Origin: Dasyornis broadbenti
Lineage: Eukaryota > Chordata > Aves > Passeriformes > Dasyornithidae
Direction: 5' to 3'
Length of the DNA: 64,000 nucleotides
NCBI GenBank assembly: GCA_013397935.1
Contig: VZRN01003155.1
Coordinates: 1,290,668-1,354,667, forward strand
Of this stretch, positions 34,801 to 47,100 are shown in pieces. The notes under the pieces are model-generated. The model was not told the origin of the DNA. It was given only the letters and a program-made list of their open reading frames with translations, and ran no database searches. Position 1 is the stretch's first letter. Each line of letters begins with the position of its first letter. The position numbers were made by a program, and so were the translations under genes.

Positions 34801-37800
34801 CTTTCACCCCGGTTGTCCTGGTTTATGCTCTTATTTTGTTTGTGGGATTTTTATCAGAAATATTAAAAATGCTGAACATTTTATATAAACCTGGTATGTC
34901 TTCTTAAGCCTTCTAATTAAGTGTCTGCCTAGAGTTGCTAAAGTATTTTGAAAAGTTGTTTACAAGCATTTCTGTGGATATCATGTTCCTTTAAAGCTTT
35001 TTAATCATATCCTTGTAATCATGGTTCATGACACTTCTTGCCAAAACGATCTGTCCAGTTTCAGTTCTGCTATGAGAGCCATGCCTGCACAACTTACAGT
35101 CAGAAATGAGATCATAAGATGCTAAATTTCAAAATTAACCCATAATTTAATGGTTGTGTTGACACCTGCTCAAGGATTGATCATGCACACCATGAGTAGC
35201 TACATTTTTCAGGAATAATGTAGGCATTTAACGCCCATCTGCAGTTGAGGCTTCTCTTCTTGAAAATGTAATCCTCACTTTTATCAAGGCTTTTGTTAAG
35301 GGTGTCCTGGGAAGCACTGAGAACAATAATAGCCCTGAAGGAACTACAGGACACTACATTTTATTGTCTCTCAGGTTAGCACCCTGCAAAAAGCAGTTGC
35401 ATCTGTATAAAACATGTATATTATATCTATGGGGAGAGAGAGGAGCTATACACTCTATCTCTCTATGGAGAAACCCTAGATAATGAGATTACAGCAGGAA
35501 GCAGCAGAGGTAACAACAGAATTGTACCAATATGTTATTGTACCAATAATAATGAACAGTGAACTCATCTGTAGAGAAATGCAACTACCAGGTCGGGTGG
35601 TACAATTTAGGTCCACAGTGATGTTCATCCTGTAACAAATGAACCAGTAGTTCTGTGCGAGTACACATTTGGGGTCTGCATACTCACTCTCTAAGATTAT
35701 ATGTAGATGGTATAAAAGCAAGTGTTGGTTTAAATTGCTTAGATTTCAAGCTCCTTAGGTTCATAAATTGACTAGCATCAGCATCTTTGGATGTTGCTGG
35801 TGCTCCTATATACTGCCATGATAATTTAACATATATGATTGCCATGGTGTAATTGCAGCTGGCAACTCAGCCCCACACAGCCACTTATTCACTCCCCTCA
35901 GTGCAATGAGGAAGAGAATTGGAAGAATAAAAGTGAGAACACTCTCGAGTTGAGATACATAGATATTATCGATATATAATTATATTATTGATAGATAATA
36001 GACACGCAAAACAGGGATTCACCACTTCCCACAGGCAGGTGTTCAGCCATCCCCAGGAAAGCACAGTTCCATCCCTCGTAATGGTTACTTGGGAAGATAA
36101 ATGCCGCAACTCTGAACGCACCTCTCTTCTTTTCCCAGTATTATATGCTAAGCATGACATCATTATGTTATGGAATATCCCTGTGGTCAGTTGGAATCAG
36201 CTGTCCTGACTGTCCCTCCCAACTCCTTGTACATCCTCAGCCCCCTTCTACACCCTCAGCTGGCAGGGTGGGGGAAGAGGCAGAAAAGTCCTTGACTGTA
36301 TAAATGTTGCTCTGCAGTAACTTAAACATCCCTAAATTACCAACACTGTTCCCAGTGCAAATCCAAAACATAGCCCATTACCAGCTACTATGAAGAAAAT
36401 TAACTCTAGCCTAGCCAAAACCATCACAAGAAAAATAACAATAAAATATTAATATAGGTTGCCACACTGAGTCATAAACAGGATATGGAAACATAGTTAA
36501 AATTAGTTTTGATTCCATAGCAACTGAAGGATATGATGCATTTTAGAATTCCTATCTATTAGTACAAAGTCCTGTGGAAATGCTTTACAAATAGAAATAT
36601 TTATTCAGTTACTCAAGTTTGTAGATTGATATAGATATACAGAGAATGAGAATTGACTTTGTAAAACTCCAGCAGAATCACATCATTTTTTTACAACATC
36701 TTGAAGACAATTTAACAAAGGACAATTAAAACAATAAGCAGGGATTATTAAAACTGTTCATTATACGTAGGCGAGAACAACAAACGAGGGAACTTAAAGC
36801 ATTTACAAGTATTTGGAAGAGTAAAGGTCAAAGCCAGCAAAGAAGAGTTAGTTGGAAAGAGGATAAAAGTTAAAGTCTGAAATGAAAACAGTTGTTTTGG
36901 TTTCAGAAGTTTCTGGTGTTGTAATCAGCCTCCTCAGAAGTGAGGGAAGATGGATGGCATGCAACTCCCTGGGGCGGGTTAGGCACAAGGAGGAAATCTG
37001 ACAGCATTAAATTGGCTTTCCCCTTTTGCATATGTAATTATTTTTTCCTGTCCTTTATTTGCACATTCTGGGCATTGCCAGCACCCTGTGAAGTTTTTCC
37101 AGTTCTTCCTGTGCTCCGTGGTTGTACTACTGGATCCACACAGAGGCTCCTGTCTGCCCCAGGCATTCTGTTCCCTCACTCCCTTTTTGTGATGGGTGGT
37201 TGTGCTGCAGAGCTGTGGGCTGCTGTCAGAGAAAGCCCTAAGCATCCCCTAATACCCCACACCGAAGGGTTCACAGCCTTACTGACCCTGAGTGGGTCTC
37301 TGTATGAGGGCCAGGAAGACAAGTTACTCCTTGGTAGCTGCCAAAGGAATAATGCTTCACCACCCAGATTGTGCAGGAACCTTAGCTCTGTGCTTCTGAA
37401 GTGCTTGTTAGTGTCATAGTCCTAAGCCCTAAAGGTGCCCTACGTGTTGTAACTGTGTAACACGTGGATGAGTGGTTTGATTGACTTCTGGGACGTTAAT
37501 GGAGCAGACAAAGGGAGGGAAAGTATCCTCCTGGCCTAGATGAAAATTCTCAAACTGCCTTCCTATAGTGTTAACATCCATGAAAACATTTCTGAAATAA
37601 AAAACAAAACCTAATTTTAATTATTGAAATGGCCTTTTGAAATTATGTCAGCACTGGATACAGTGCTGGTGTTCTAGAGGAAGTCTTTCCGGTGTAGTTT
37701 ATAGTTTTATGCCTTTGGTGGTAAAAGTGACTGGGTGCTCATTCACTGAATATGGATGCCTTGACAGGCATGTCTCTACTGGTTGGGAATGATCGTCTTC

Positions 37801-40800
37801 AGGATTTTAGATATCAAAATTACTTCCTTAGTCATTCTATAGAGTGAAGTATGGAATAAAAGATCCCAGTAAGGGGTAGGAGTACTAGTGTTAGTGCAAC
37901 CAAAATATTACTGAGAAAGCATTTTTACAAGAGGGTAAATTATAAAATAGAAGAAAATTCTAAATTCCCAAATTATGGTTCGGACATGCAGACAATTTAA
38001 ATCGTGTTTTTGCTCGAGGCAGAGAGAAGGTTACGCATTCAGTGTGTGTGTGTATGATCTGTTAGTTTATATATACAGTGATAAAATATACAAACTTTTA
38101 ACTGAAAGGAATTAACAGATGAAACTTCCATCACAGATATCTTACACATCCTGTTGTGAACTGATAATAATACTTTGCAGTTGCTGTCTTACCTGTAGCG
38201 TGGTGGAGAATGAATGCAACCCTCCATTCTCCTGGAATTATGGTCTGACACGGCTGTGTACTGCTCTACACAGACCCGTTTAATTTTGTGTTAGATCAAA
38301 GGCCAGACACAAGTTTAAATCTTGACTGCTGACATGATGTCATATACTGATAATCCCTATAGGAACTAGCTGTTTCTGTTTGCTGTTAGGATTTTCATAG
38401 CACAGCTGTTAGGCAGACATAGAAGTTGATACAAAGCTTCTTTCAAGGTATTTCAGATCATTTCAGAACAAGTGCAATGCTAACACCTGGGTACCTGAAC
38501 TGTGCTTTATTTATGGCAGATGTAATTCTGAATTATATTTGGGATTTCAGCATTTAACTTTTTAAATACCTTTGAAATTATATAATTGTGATGTAGCATG
38601 TTTTTCATAGTGAAAAAATCAGAGGAAGAAATGAAGTAATGTCCCCTGGTGGCTAAGGTTGTAATAGGTATTTTTCAAGTTTTAAGCAGTGATTTTTACA
38701 CCTTTCCAGCATTTTTATTGGAGAGACAGATGGTCACTGGTTTTAGCTCACCCATGAAAAAGTGGGTGAAGGAGTCCTGACTGCTCCTGACTCTTGAGAC
38801 AGGATGTGGGAGTTTCCCACTTGTTGATGTAGAAGCTATACAGCTTGGGACTTTGGTCAATAGATTTATTGTGACTATTACAGCACAAAGAGAAGCTTAC
38901 AGTTTTATTGGTTCTGCTCCATCTGCCACCTAATTACACTGGATTGGATATGTTTCTCTGGCACCAAATGGCAGTGTATATATGGGAATTAGTCTCTATT
39001 GACCCTTTCACCTCTCTGTTTTCTTGGACCTACCCTGCATTGTTTGGTACTAAAGTGTCATTGGATTCAGTTAGAAGACTTAATTGCTCTCCCATTTTTA
39101 AATATGTTTGCAAAATATTTAGATGGGTGGTAAAACTGATTTTGTTGAACAAAGTTACTCTTCTGTTGATGTAACTGTCATATTAGAATGTTACCGTTAT
39201 ATAATGTTACCAAAATTTCCAGCTGATAAAGTCCATTTTATAGATGCTACTTCTCTCATCAGCAACAAAGTCAATTGCACTATGTGTGAAAAGATATTTC
39301 AGGTATTTGGACAAAGTGCGAAAAAAAGAGTTCCTACAGAAGTTTTCTTTTCTCTACTGTGATCTAATCTACCGCTCCTCATGTTACATTTTGGCAGTTG
39401 TCAGCATTGGGACAAAAATTTGCACATCCCTCTCCATTTAATGGAACAAGATGCCACACACATCTCATTGCAATGTTGCCTATTAGTTTCACAGTTTTGG
39501 TAGGACAGCAGCTATTTCTGATGGTTGACCATTTCTTGTTAGAATATCTATTACTTTCTTATCTGTTTTAGCATTGAGTGCTAAAATTGCGTATTTTAGT
39601 TTTAATACCAGTTCTTGTAATATAATTTTTGACAACACTGTAGTGACTCTGTTATTCAAAATGGAACTGCATGTTACAATATTAGAAGCATTGAAAAAAA
39701 CTGATTTAAAAAACTATTTTCACTGTCAATAATTTATGAAATGCAAAAAAACCATGATATCTAAGTCCACACTGACTCAGAGGTCATTCTCTAATGTAAA
39801 AATTTGCACACTGAACGTGAAGATTTGGTTTTTGTCAGTGTGATGGAACAGGTTTTCTTTTAAATATTTGAACACATTTCTTACACAAACATTTGTTTCT
39901 CAGGTAATGATAATGAGAACTGTACCTTTTGTGGAAAATAGTAGCTTCCCAGAAGACAAAAAGTCTGACGTGTTCATGTCCCAGCCCTGAGTTCTGGGAA
40001 GATCTTTAATTCAGAAACCTGAGTAATCTGTGGTGTTACAATGCCTCCAGTTTGTGGAAATTTTAGTCACTTGAAATCCCACCTTTTTTGTTCCTGATTG
40101 TGAGTGTTGACAAGATGCCCATGTCAGAGGTGAGTCATGGGCTAGCGTAGGAGATACCAGCAGAGGCACCTGCAATTTAGGGTTTTTAAGAAGTGATCAA
40201 AATGTGGTGTCAGGAAAAAGCAGCTACAAAGCAGAGTGGCTCTTCAGAACTCATAATACAGAAAGGCACAGTTCTGTATCAGCTTTTAATTTTTAATCAC
40301 CCACAAGGTCAGATTACTTCAAGGACAGCTGTGCAAGCTGGTGATCCTAAGAGTGCCATCATTTCCTCTCCCCACTCCTCTGCTCTCACTGATGAAGCAG
40401 CATTTCTGTGCACATGTGGCAGGAGTAAATGGGCCTCTCTTCTCTTTTAAATAGTTTATTTGGTGAAGTTATCTGTATAAACCAATGTTTAGTTTAGTTA
40501 GTGGTTTCAGTTTTGCAATACTTTTTTTTTTCTTTTTACTATAGTTGAACATCCACCAGTTAATGCAGATGGGGAGAACTAAAGTAGTTAAGATTTAATC
40601 TGTTTGGGTGTTTTTTTTCTGGAATAATTGATGGTTTTTACTGTTTGTTTCTGCTGGCAGTGGAGTGGAAATCATGTAAAATGCTCTTTCAATCTAGGAC
40701 TAAATGACAACACTTTCAAAGCACATTGTATATTAGCATTTTCTTCCATGGGCAAGCATCCTTCATTCTCCTTTTAATTTTCAAAAATTTATCAGGTCGT

Positions 40801-43227
40801 GGTTTCCCAACTAAATAAAACTCCCTCCTTTTCAGAAAAGGTTGAGTTGCTTGGTAAAGCTTTTCTTCAAAGACGTGGCTGGTAATGATGTAGTGTAATA
40901 TGAGAGCAAGAAATTCCTTTAGCTTTAAAAAATGGTATTGTGAGTGCACGTTAAATGATCAGAAGGCCCAGACTCCTGTTCTTTCCAGCCCTGTGTATCA
41001 AGCAAACTTGTAGCAGGTTCACTCAGAACTGGTAAGTTGGTGCTGCTGTGGGCAGTTGTTTACACAGCTCCAGCTTCCCCTAAGCTATGCAGATAATCAA
41101 GGTTGAGAGGTTTACAAAGGAAGGAAGGTGTTCTCCCTTCCAGCTGCCTCCTCCCACCCATCAGTCACACCAGGCTGAGAGCTGCTAAGTTATGGGGTGG
41201 CGCTCACTGTCCTTACTGAGTTCATGGCTGCTGTGAGTTATTCTCGTCGTGTCATAGGAAGGGTGTCAGTATAATTTAACCAAGAATAAATTATTTTGTC
41301 ACTGCCCATTGACTTTCTTCCAGATCTTAAATCTGAATAAGCTGCTTATGAATATACAATAAGTTGGTTTTCCAGTTATTTTGTTGTTAGCCTAAATAAT
41401 GTGATTCCTTCCCATGTAAAGGTACAAAAACCTTTCACCTTCTCTGTGTAATGTGCACATGAATGAAGGGTGAAAATGGGGGAGGCTATTGAATACTTAA
41501 GGCTGTGCCTTCTTGGCAACACTGGATGTGTTTGATGATGGTGTAATGCTGGGAAATTTGTGTTCAGATTTGCAAAGGAGTAGTTCTGGGAAACCTTACT
41601 GTATATTCCCTAATTGCTGGTCAGAAATACCTTAATTTAGGGAACTCTTAAAAGCGTCCCTAAATTTGTGCATGATCTTAATTCTTACTGATGTGCAGAA
41701 GTACTGAGAGAAATCAAATCAAAGGAAAGAATGCATGAAGTCCTTATTGGTAGCTGGGATATTTTTCTGCTTGTGTAAGCCAGGAAACTTTTTCAATATA
41801 TGGTTAACACAGAAAAAGCTACAAGCATTTTTAGCTTTTTTGGTGGGTATTTTTTAGGTTCTTTCCTCTGCCCACAGTTCTAAAGGATCACAGAGGCTTT
41901 AAAAAAAACTACAATGGGGTTTTCTGTTATTATGACAAAGCAGTTTTTTCATCTAATAAAAGGATTACATTGCATTTTAACCATAATGTACTGGTTTGGC
42001 TGGTTTTTACCTCCTTCCTCTCAAAATGTACTGTTGTATAGTTTCCTTCATTATAGAGAAGAATACAAGTAGACTTGAGTATGTCTGGATAAACTATAGT
42101 GCATGTTTCTTTTTGAATGTGTTTATGTGGTCAGAGACTATTTAGATATAGTAAAAGTGTTACCAAATAAACTAACCTGTGATAATGTGTCTTGTAATAA
42201 CTTGGTTTACATCCAAGGCAGGGCAAAATGTTCTTGCAAAATGCCTTAAAATATTATGAGAATGTTGTCTTCCATTATGTTCTGTTTAAGCAGTTATGCT
42301 GCTCCCTGTAATGGATAAATTTAAGCAGTTACAGGGTGCAATATTATTTATGCCCTAGGTAGGAATGTACAAGAAATTGTGTATTTCTTGGCCAAAGATG
42401 TTTGCTCCCAAATTAATTTTAGGAGCTGAGCACAAAAATCTAGAGGGTCTGGGTACCCAATAGTCATGAAGGGTCCTTGTCTGTCAGAGTTGTCTCATAT
42501 TAATCACTTTGTTGAAATAGGATGTGGGTCTCTAAGTAAGGTTTTAGCAGCCTAAGTTTCTATTAGAAAATTTTAGCTATGGAATAGGGACCTCTGGGGA
42601 GAAGTGAAAGGTTGCTTTGTACTTTGACTTCCTACAAGTTTCATGGTTGAATCCTATGAAACAGGTTTTCCACGGCACAAAAAAGTTGTATCTGTTTTTA
42701 GGTTTTCTTTCCTTCTATTTCTCATTTTAATAATTGAAAAATACTGTTCTTTATTTACATAAAACTGTCTCACTTGAGCCTGCTTTCCATAACCTTTTCC
42801 CTCATAAGAATTCTAGGAATTTGCTGGCTTTCCTCAGGGGGATCTTGGCCATGTTTTATCTGTGACTTCAGGCCAGATAGTTGGTAATTTCTACAAAGTA
42901 ACTTACTATGTTTAAATAGTTGCATTTACCAATGCATAGGCTTCCCATTTGAGCACATTTGAAGAAGTGACGTACGTAGAAGAATATGCATTTTAATTCA
43001 ATGTTCAGCCTTCTTGGTAACTGGCAGTAAATCTCTACATGTGAAATGGAAAGCCCCTTGGAAAAAAAGACTAATAATGTAAACCCCTAAATGCCCGAAA
43101 GGCAAGGTATTTCAGCTGTTTTTCTAAGACTCTGCCACTTTCTGTTTCCCTTTTTGATTCCTGACTTGTTCTTTTTTTTTCTCTTTTTAAAATGGGGACG
43201 TGTCAGAACCGGAGGCCTGAAGCACGG

Positions 43228-43405
43228 TATAAAGTGACCCCGACACAAACCTCCAGCATTCCTCATCTTTCTCTTTCCAGCTGCTAACATCAGCCAAGGC
43301 AGCACGCAGGCTTGGCTGCCGCCAGCTCCCTGGCTCTCCCCCTTCCTCCTCCCTTCCTGCTCTTCTCCGCTTGCCAGTACAGTCAATGCTGCTTTATATT
43401 AGGCA
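43228..43405 (+). promoter_or_regulatory. Possible internal DSE promoter
   Basis: TATAAAG at 43228-43234 sits in a locally CpG- and C-rich stretch. It is followed by pyrimidine-rich sequence, with TCTCTTTCCAG|CTGCTAAC near 43280 that could instead be an acceptor for an extra 5' UTR exon. It lies about 300-470 bases upstream of the first coding exon. This is suggestive only. Confidence 0.25.
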
Positions 43406-43704
43406 CCATTGCAATTATTTGAAATCTCAAGCACAAGAGCTGTTGTTGTGTCCCTTCACCTGGTGTCAGCTACTAGAGGGAAAGATGTGGGAGGAAGGGA
43501 CCTTTTTCAAAGTGTACAGCTTTTGTCTTGGATGAATTGCTTGGTAGATGTTTCATCCGAAGTATTCATTTCGAAATTATTTGAAAGTCACCTGGACAAT
43601 ATATGGGGTTCTTTAGATGGAATCACATTTCCAAGAGAGGCTCCTGAATTATAGAGTCTCACATATTCGTTTTCTAACTCATTCTTTCATGTCTGCTATC
43701 ACAG

Positions 43705-43757
43705 GACATTTCAAAGATGGTTTGGCTGCCATTGAGACCTGGAGATCTGATGCCACA
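43705..43757 (+). other. DSE: 5' untranslated part of the first DSE coding exon
   Basis: The acceptor TGCTATCACAG ends at 43704 after a pyrimidine-rich stretch. The 53 untranslated bases contain an upstream ATG at 43717. No intron-free promoter signature is directly adjacent, so splicing from the CpG-island exon is the simplest reading. Confidence 0.7.
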
Positions 43758-43761
43758 ATGA
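43717..43761 (+). promoter_or_regulatory. 14-residue upstream ORF overlapping the DSE start
   Basis: AAGATGG gives A at -3 and G at +4, a strong initiation context. The frame reads MVWLPLRPGDLMPQ and stops at TGA 43759-43761. The stop shares bases with the main start in the arrangement ATGA (43758-43761). It is in a different frame from DSE. If it is translated, main-ORF initiation would rely on leaky scanning or termination-reinitiation. Confidence 0.5.
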
Positions 43762-44173
43762 GGACTCACACACGGGGAGCCCCAAGTGTGTTTTTCATAC
43801 ACGCGGTTTGCTTTGCCTTTGCCTACGGCGCCAGGGAGGACCAAGACGTGATGGTTCCTTTTGTCAATGCCAACTATGACAGCTACCCCATGCTCTACTT
43901 CTCCAAGGGGGACGTGGAGACTCTGCGCCTCCAGGCCAGCACCACGCACCAGCACATTGCAGCTCGTCTGATTGAAGCAGTGCAAACCATGCTGTCCAAT
44001 CCCCTGGAGTACCTTCCTCCCTGGGAACCAAAGGAGTTCAGCGCTCGCTGGAATGAAATTTATGGCAACAACCTTGGGGCCCTGGCAATGTTCTGTGTGC
44101 TCTACCCCGAAAACATCGAGGCCATCAACATGGCCAAGGATTACATGGAGAGGATGGCGGCTCAGCCTAGTTG
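43758..44173 (+). CDS. DSE: DSE coding exon 1 (start codon)
   Basis: Start ATG at 43758 in GCCACAATGA (A at -3). It is chosen because MRTHTRGAPSVFFI matches the known DSE N-terminus; the upstream in-frame codons from 43617 do not. The exon encodes residues 1-138 plus two bases of Trp139, ending MAKDYMERMAAQPSW across the junction. The donor GTAGAT starts at 44174. Confidence 0.96.
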
Positions 44174-47100
44174 GTAGATTTTTGTCTTTTTTTTTTTTAA
44201 GTTGTTCTTACTGTATAAACTACTTAGAGGTGGAGAAGTGAGTGGATGAGTGAATTGCTTAAATTATGTGAATTCCTTAAATTATGTCAGTTGTTCTAAT
44301 ATTCATTTTAACAGTGACTAACTTGCTGAATGCATTTACCCTCATCTAGACCAGCAGTGACACATGGCTTTTCACCTTCACTGGATTTACCTTCTTGAAA
44401 CTTGATGCTGAAAGGAGTATGACCCGTTGTGCACCACTCTAATTGCTGTTAAAAAAAAAAAGTAATCCAAACCTACTCTAAGTCAGAAGGAAGGGTTTCA
44501 CATCTGGTTTGTGGCAAGAAGTGCTAAAACTGTTATTTTTTAAGGATTTGCTTTTTTTTTTTTTTTCCCCAGATTTGTACATACCTTTTTGGGTAATTCT
44601 TCCTTACGAAGAATTTGGGAAAGGGGGACCTATGAAAAATGTATAATTAGGTGTAGATAAAAATGACACTCTTGGGTTTCTGCAGGCTGCTCTAACATCT
44701 GTCTGAGCTTTAGTTCAGACTTGCAGCTTCACTTGGCTGCATGGTTCTTGGGTTTCTCCTTAAGACATACTAGGACACGATAGCTGTCCATCTGATTACT
44801 GGAAGAGCCCGAGTAACTGGCATTTTGATGACCACCTCCTGGATTAACTTGCCCTGGATGTAAACTACATTCCTACAAGTTACTCTGTCTTCTCTGTGCC
44901 ACTCTCCTTCTGTGGGAACAGAAGTTAATGTTATCATTGTAGGAGTGATTCTAGAGTGGAGACCCAAGGTCTCCTTTTCATACCCACCTGCAATTCATCT
45001 CCCTTTTTTCTCAGGCAGACACATTTTCCCTACCTACCTGCAGCAGCTGCCCCATGGTGCACCTTGCAGACCATGGTACAGGATTGCTGTCACTGTAAAT
45101 AGGTCAGAGGATGGGAAGGTGGGCTTTGCCAGGACAGTAGCTCCTGCCCAGGGCAGCAAGCTGGAGCCGTATGGAACACTGCTCCTTTCTGTCATAGCTG
45201 CTGTTCTATAGCTCTGTGGTGACAGCAGCTCAGCTGAAGTGTGAGTGAAGATTCAAGTCAGCACAGGAAGAGAAACATTAGCTGTTCAAGCAGTATTCAT
45301 TGCTCATGCCTTACCTTCTAGTAACCAACTAATAGTGTCCTATAAATGGCATCCATCCGTGGACCATCATTGAAATTATGCTGGATTTGAGCTAGTGCTA
45401 TTTGGGATCTATATCCTCCTGATGGGCATGATTGAAAACACATTGCAGTGTTTGGGTTCCTCTACATGAAGTACCAAAATGGTGAATGCCACCAGAATAC
45501 ATCAGCTAGAGCAAAAGAAGTGATGGGAGAGAGAAGGTACACACTGGTCATATATTGCCTGCATGTCACAGAAGAGAGAGCATGTGGAATTTGGGAAGAA
45601 AAGTACTGTCACAGTGATGGTGGTAATTTCCAAAATCTTCCACTGAAGCACAGCAATACAGAGCTTCAGTCTTAGCGCTGGAGACAGTGTGTGTTTCTAC
45701 TGGCACACTGACAGAGGGATATAGCTTATAGAGGTGAATCCAAGGATGTGTGACCATCTCCAATAGGAGACAGATTGCTCCAAAGTCAACACCTTCCTCC
45801 TTAGTTTCATTGTTCACACTCTTTCCTAACTTGCTTTAGGTAGTATATAGTTACCATGGCCATCTGTTTTAATGAAATAAGAAAGAGGGGGAGGCATTAT
45901 TTCGAGTATGTGGACTTGTTTGTGTCTGTTTTTTCTCAGTTTCCTACATCTCACTCTGTCTCAGCTTTATTTAAGTTCCTTGTGTCCTGTGATTCCTGCC
46001 CTAATTGTGGTTGTTCTGTCTCTTGTTATAATGATCTCCTTTGTCCCAGCTGACCAGATACGAATCAGAACCAAGAGGATATTGCATTTCCACTTGGCTT
46101 CAATGTTATTTACCTGCTTCAAACTACTGTTTTTCTCAAGTATCTTGCATTACCTTGGTGAAAGAGAAGCCATGCTTTTCCCATCTTTCCCTTCTGATGT
46201 AGACATCCCATTCAGCAATCAGTCAAGGTTTAATCAGGGTTCTCTGCTTTGCAAAAGAAGTGTCTACAATGTGCTTAGTAGTAGTGGAAGTGCAGAAGGA
46301 GGAAATCATAAACATAGGACTGGGTTAAACTGCCCTTTGTATAACCTCCAGCTGGCCAGCTCTTCAAATGCTGTGACAGAAGCATGGATCTGGTTTCCAT
46401 TTTCGTTTTCCCCCTGAGGAGTTACGTCTCGATGCTGTGAACATGAAGTTTACACTATAGCTCCATCAGTGATGGCAGTAAGATAGATCTCTCTCCCTTG
46501 TCCAACAGTGGTTTTCAGAAAAGTAGGAATATGACATCTCTGAGGCATGTGCTGCACTGTCTGGCTTTGCTCAAATAGCTTAGCAGGTTTGGAAGGTGAA
46601 GGAGTGGGCAGACAGATTATGTAAATCTGTTTTTCCTAAGAAACTCTACTTAAAGTACCAGAAAATGTTGCTGCACACACTGCTCCACTTAGGATAAGAC
46701 TAGGAGAATAAACATGATAAATAGGAGTTGTGGCTGTTATCCGAGCTGTTCTGGCAGTGTCGCAGTAGTGGAATTTTTTGTCCAGTCTATCTAGGCATGT
46801 TTTGTTTTCCTCAGACTTTGGGAAAATACCGTTCTGGGTGATATGTTATGACTGTTGTCCTTACAAAATAATTTGAGGGCACATGTGTTCTGATCAGGAA
46901 GGTGGAAAGAAGGAGCAGTCTTCATGTTGCATGACTTTGGAGCCTTGAATGTTAGGAGAGTCATCTGCCAGAACTCCTTATTTAATCAATAAAGAGGGCT
47001 TTTCCAAAGAGGTATCAGTAAGGTAAGTAAAACAGGTCTCTCCTTAGACCTCCTCAATGATGTAGGTGCCAAGACTGCCATGTAAATTTCCTGGAAAAAA

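Larger units (their letters stand above)
31754..43704 (+). other. DSE: Inferred first intron of DSE, about 12 kb
   Basis: AT-rich sequence between the CpG-island donor and the acceptor of the first coding exon. Besides the T-rich tract and a short TG run at 38042-38053, I see no transposon or RNA gene. ORFs such as 36940-37419 have no supporting features. A GC-raised patch with TATAAAG at 43228 near the 3' end could be a secondary promoter. Confidence 0.65.

Noticed and set aside
36940..37419. 159-codon ORF in the first DSE intron
   Set aside because: No conserved motif, splice support or homology recognised. Length alone is not sufficient.
43674..43985. 103-codon antisense ORF over the first DSE coding exon
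   Set aside because: A shadow of the strongly supported DSE frame on the plus strand.
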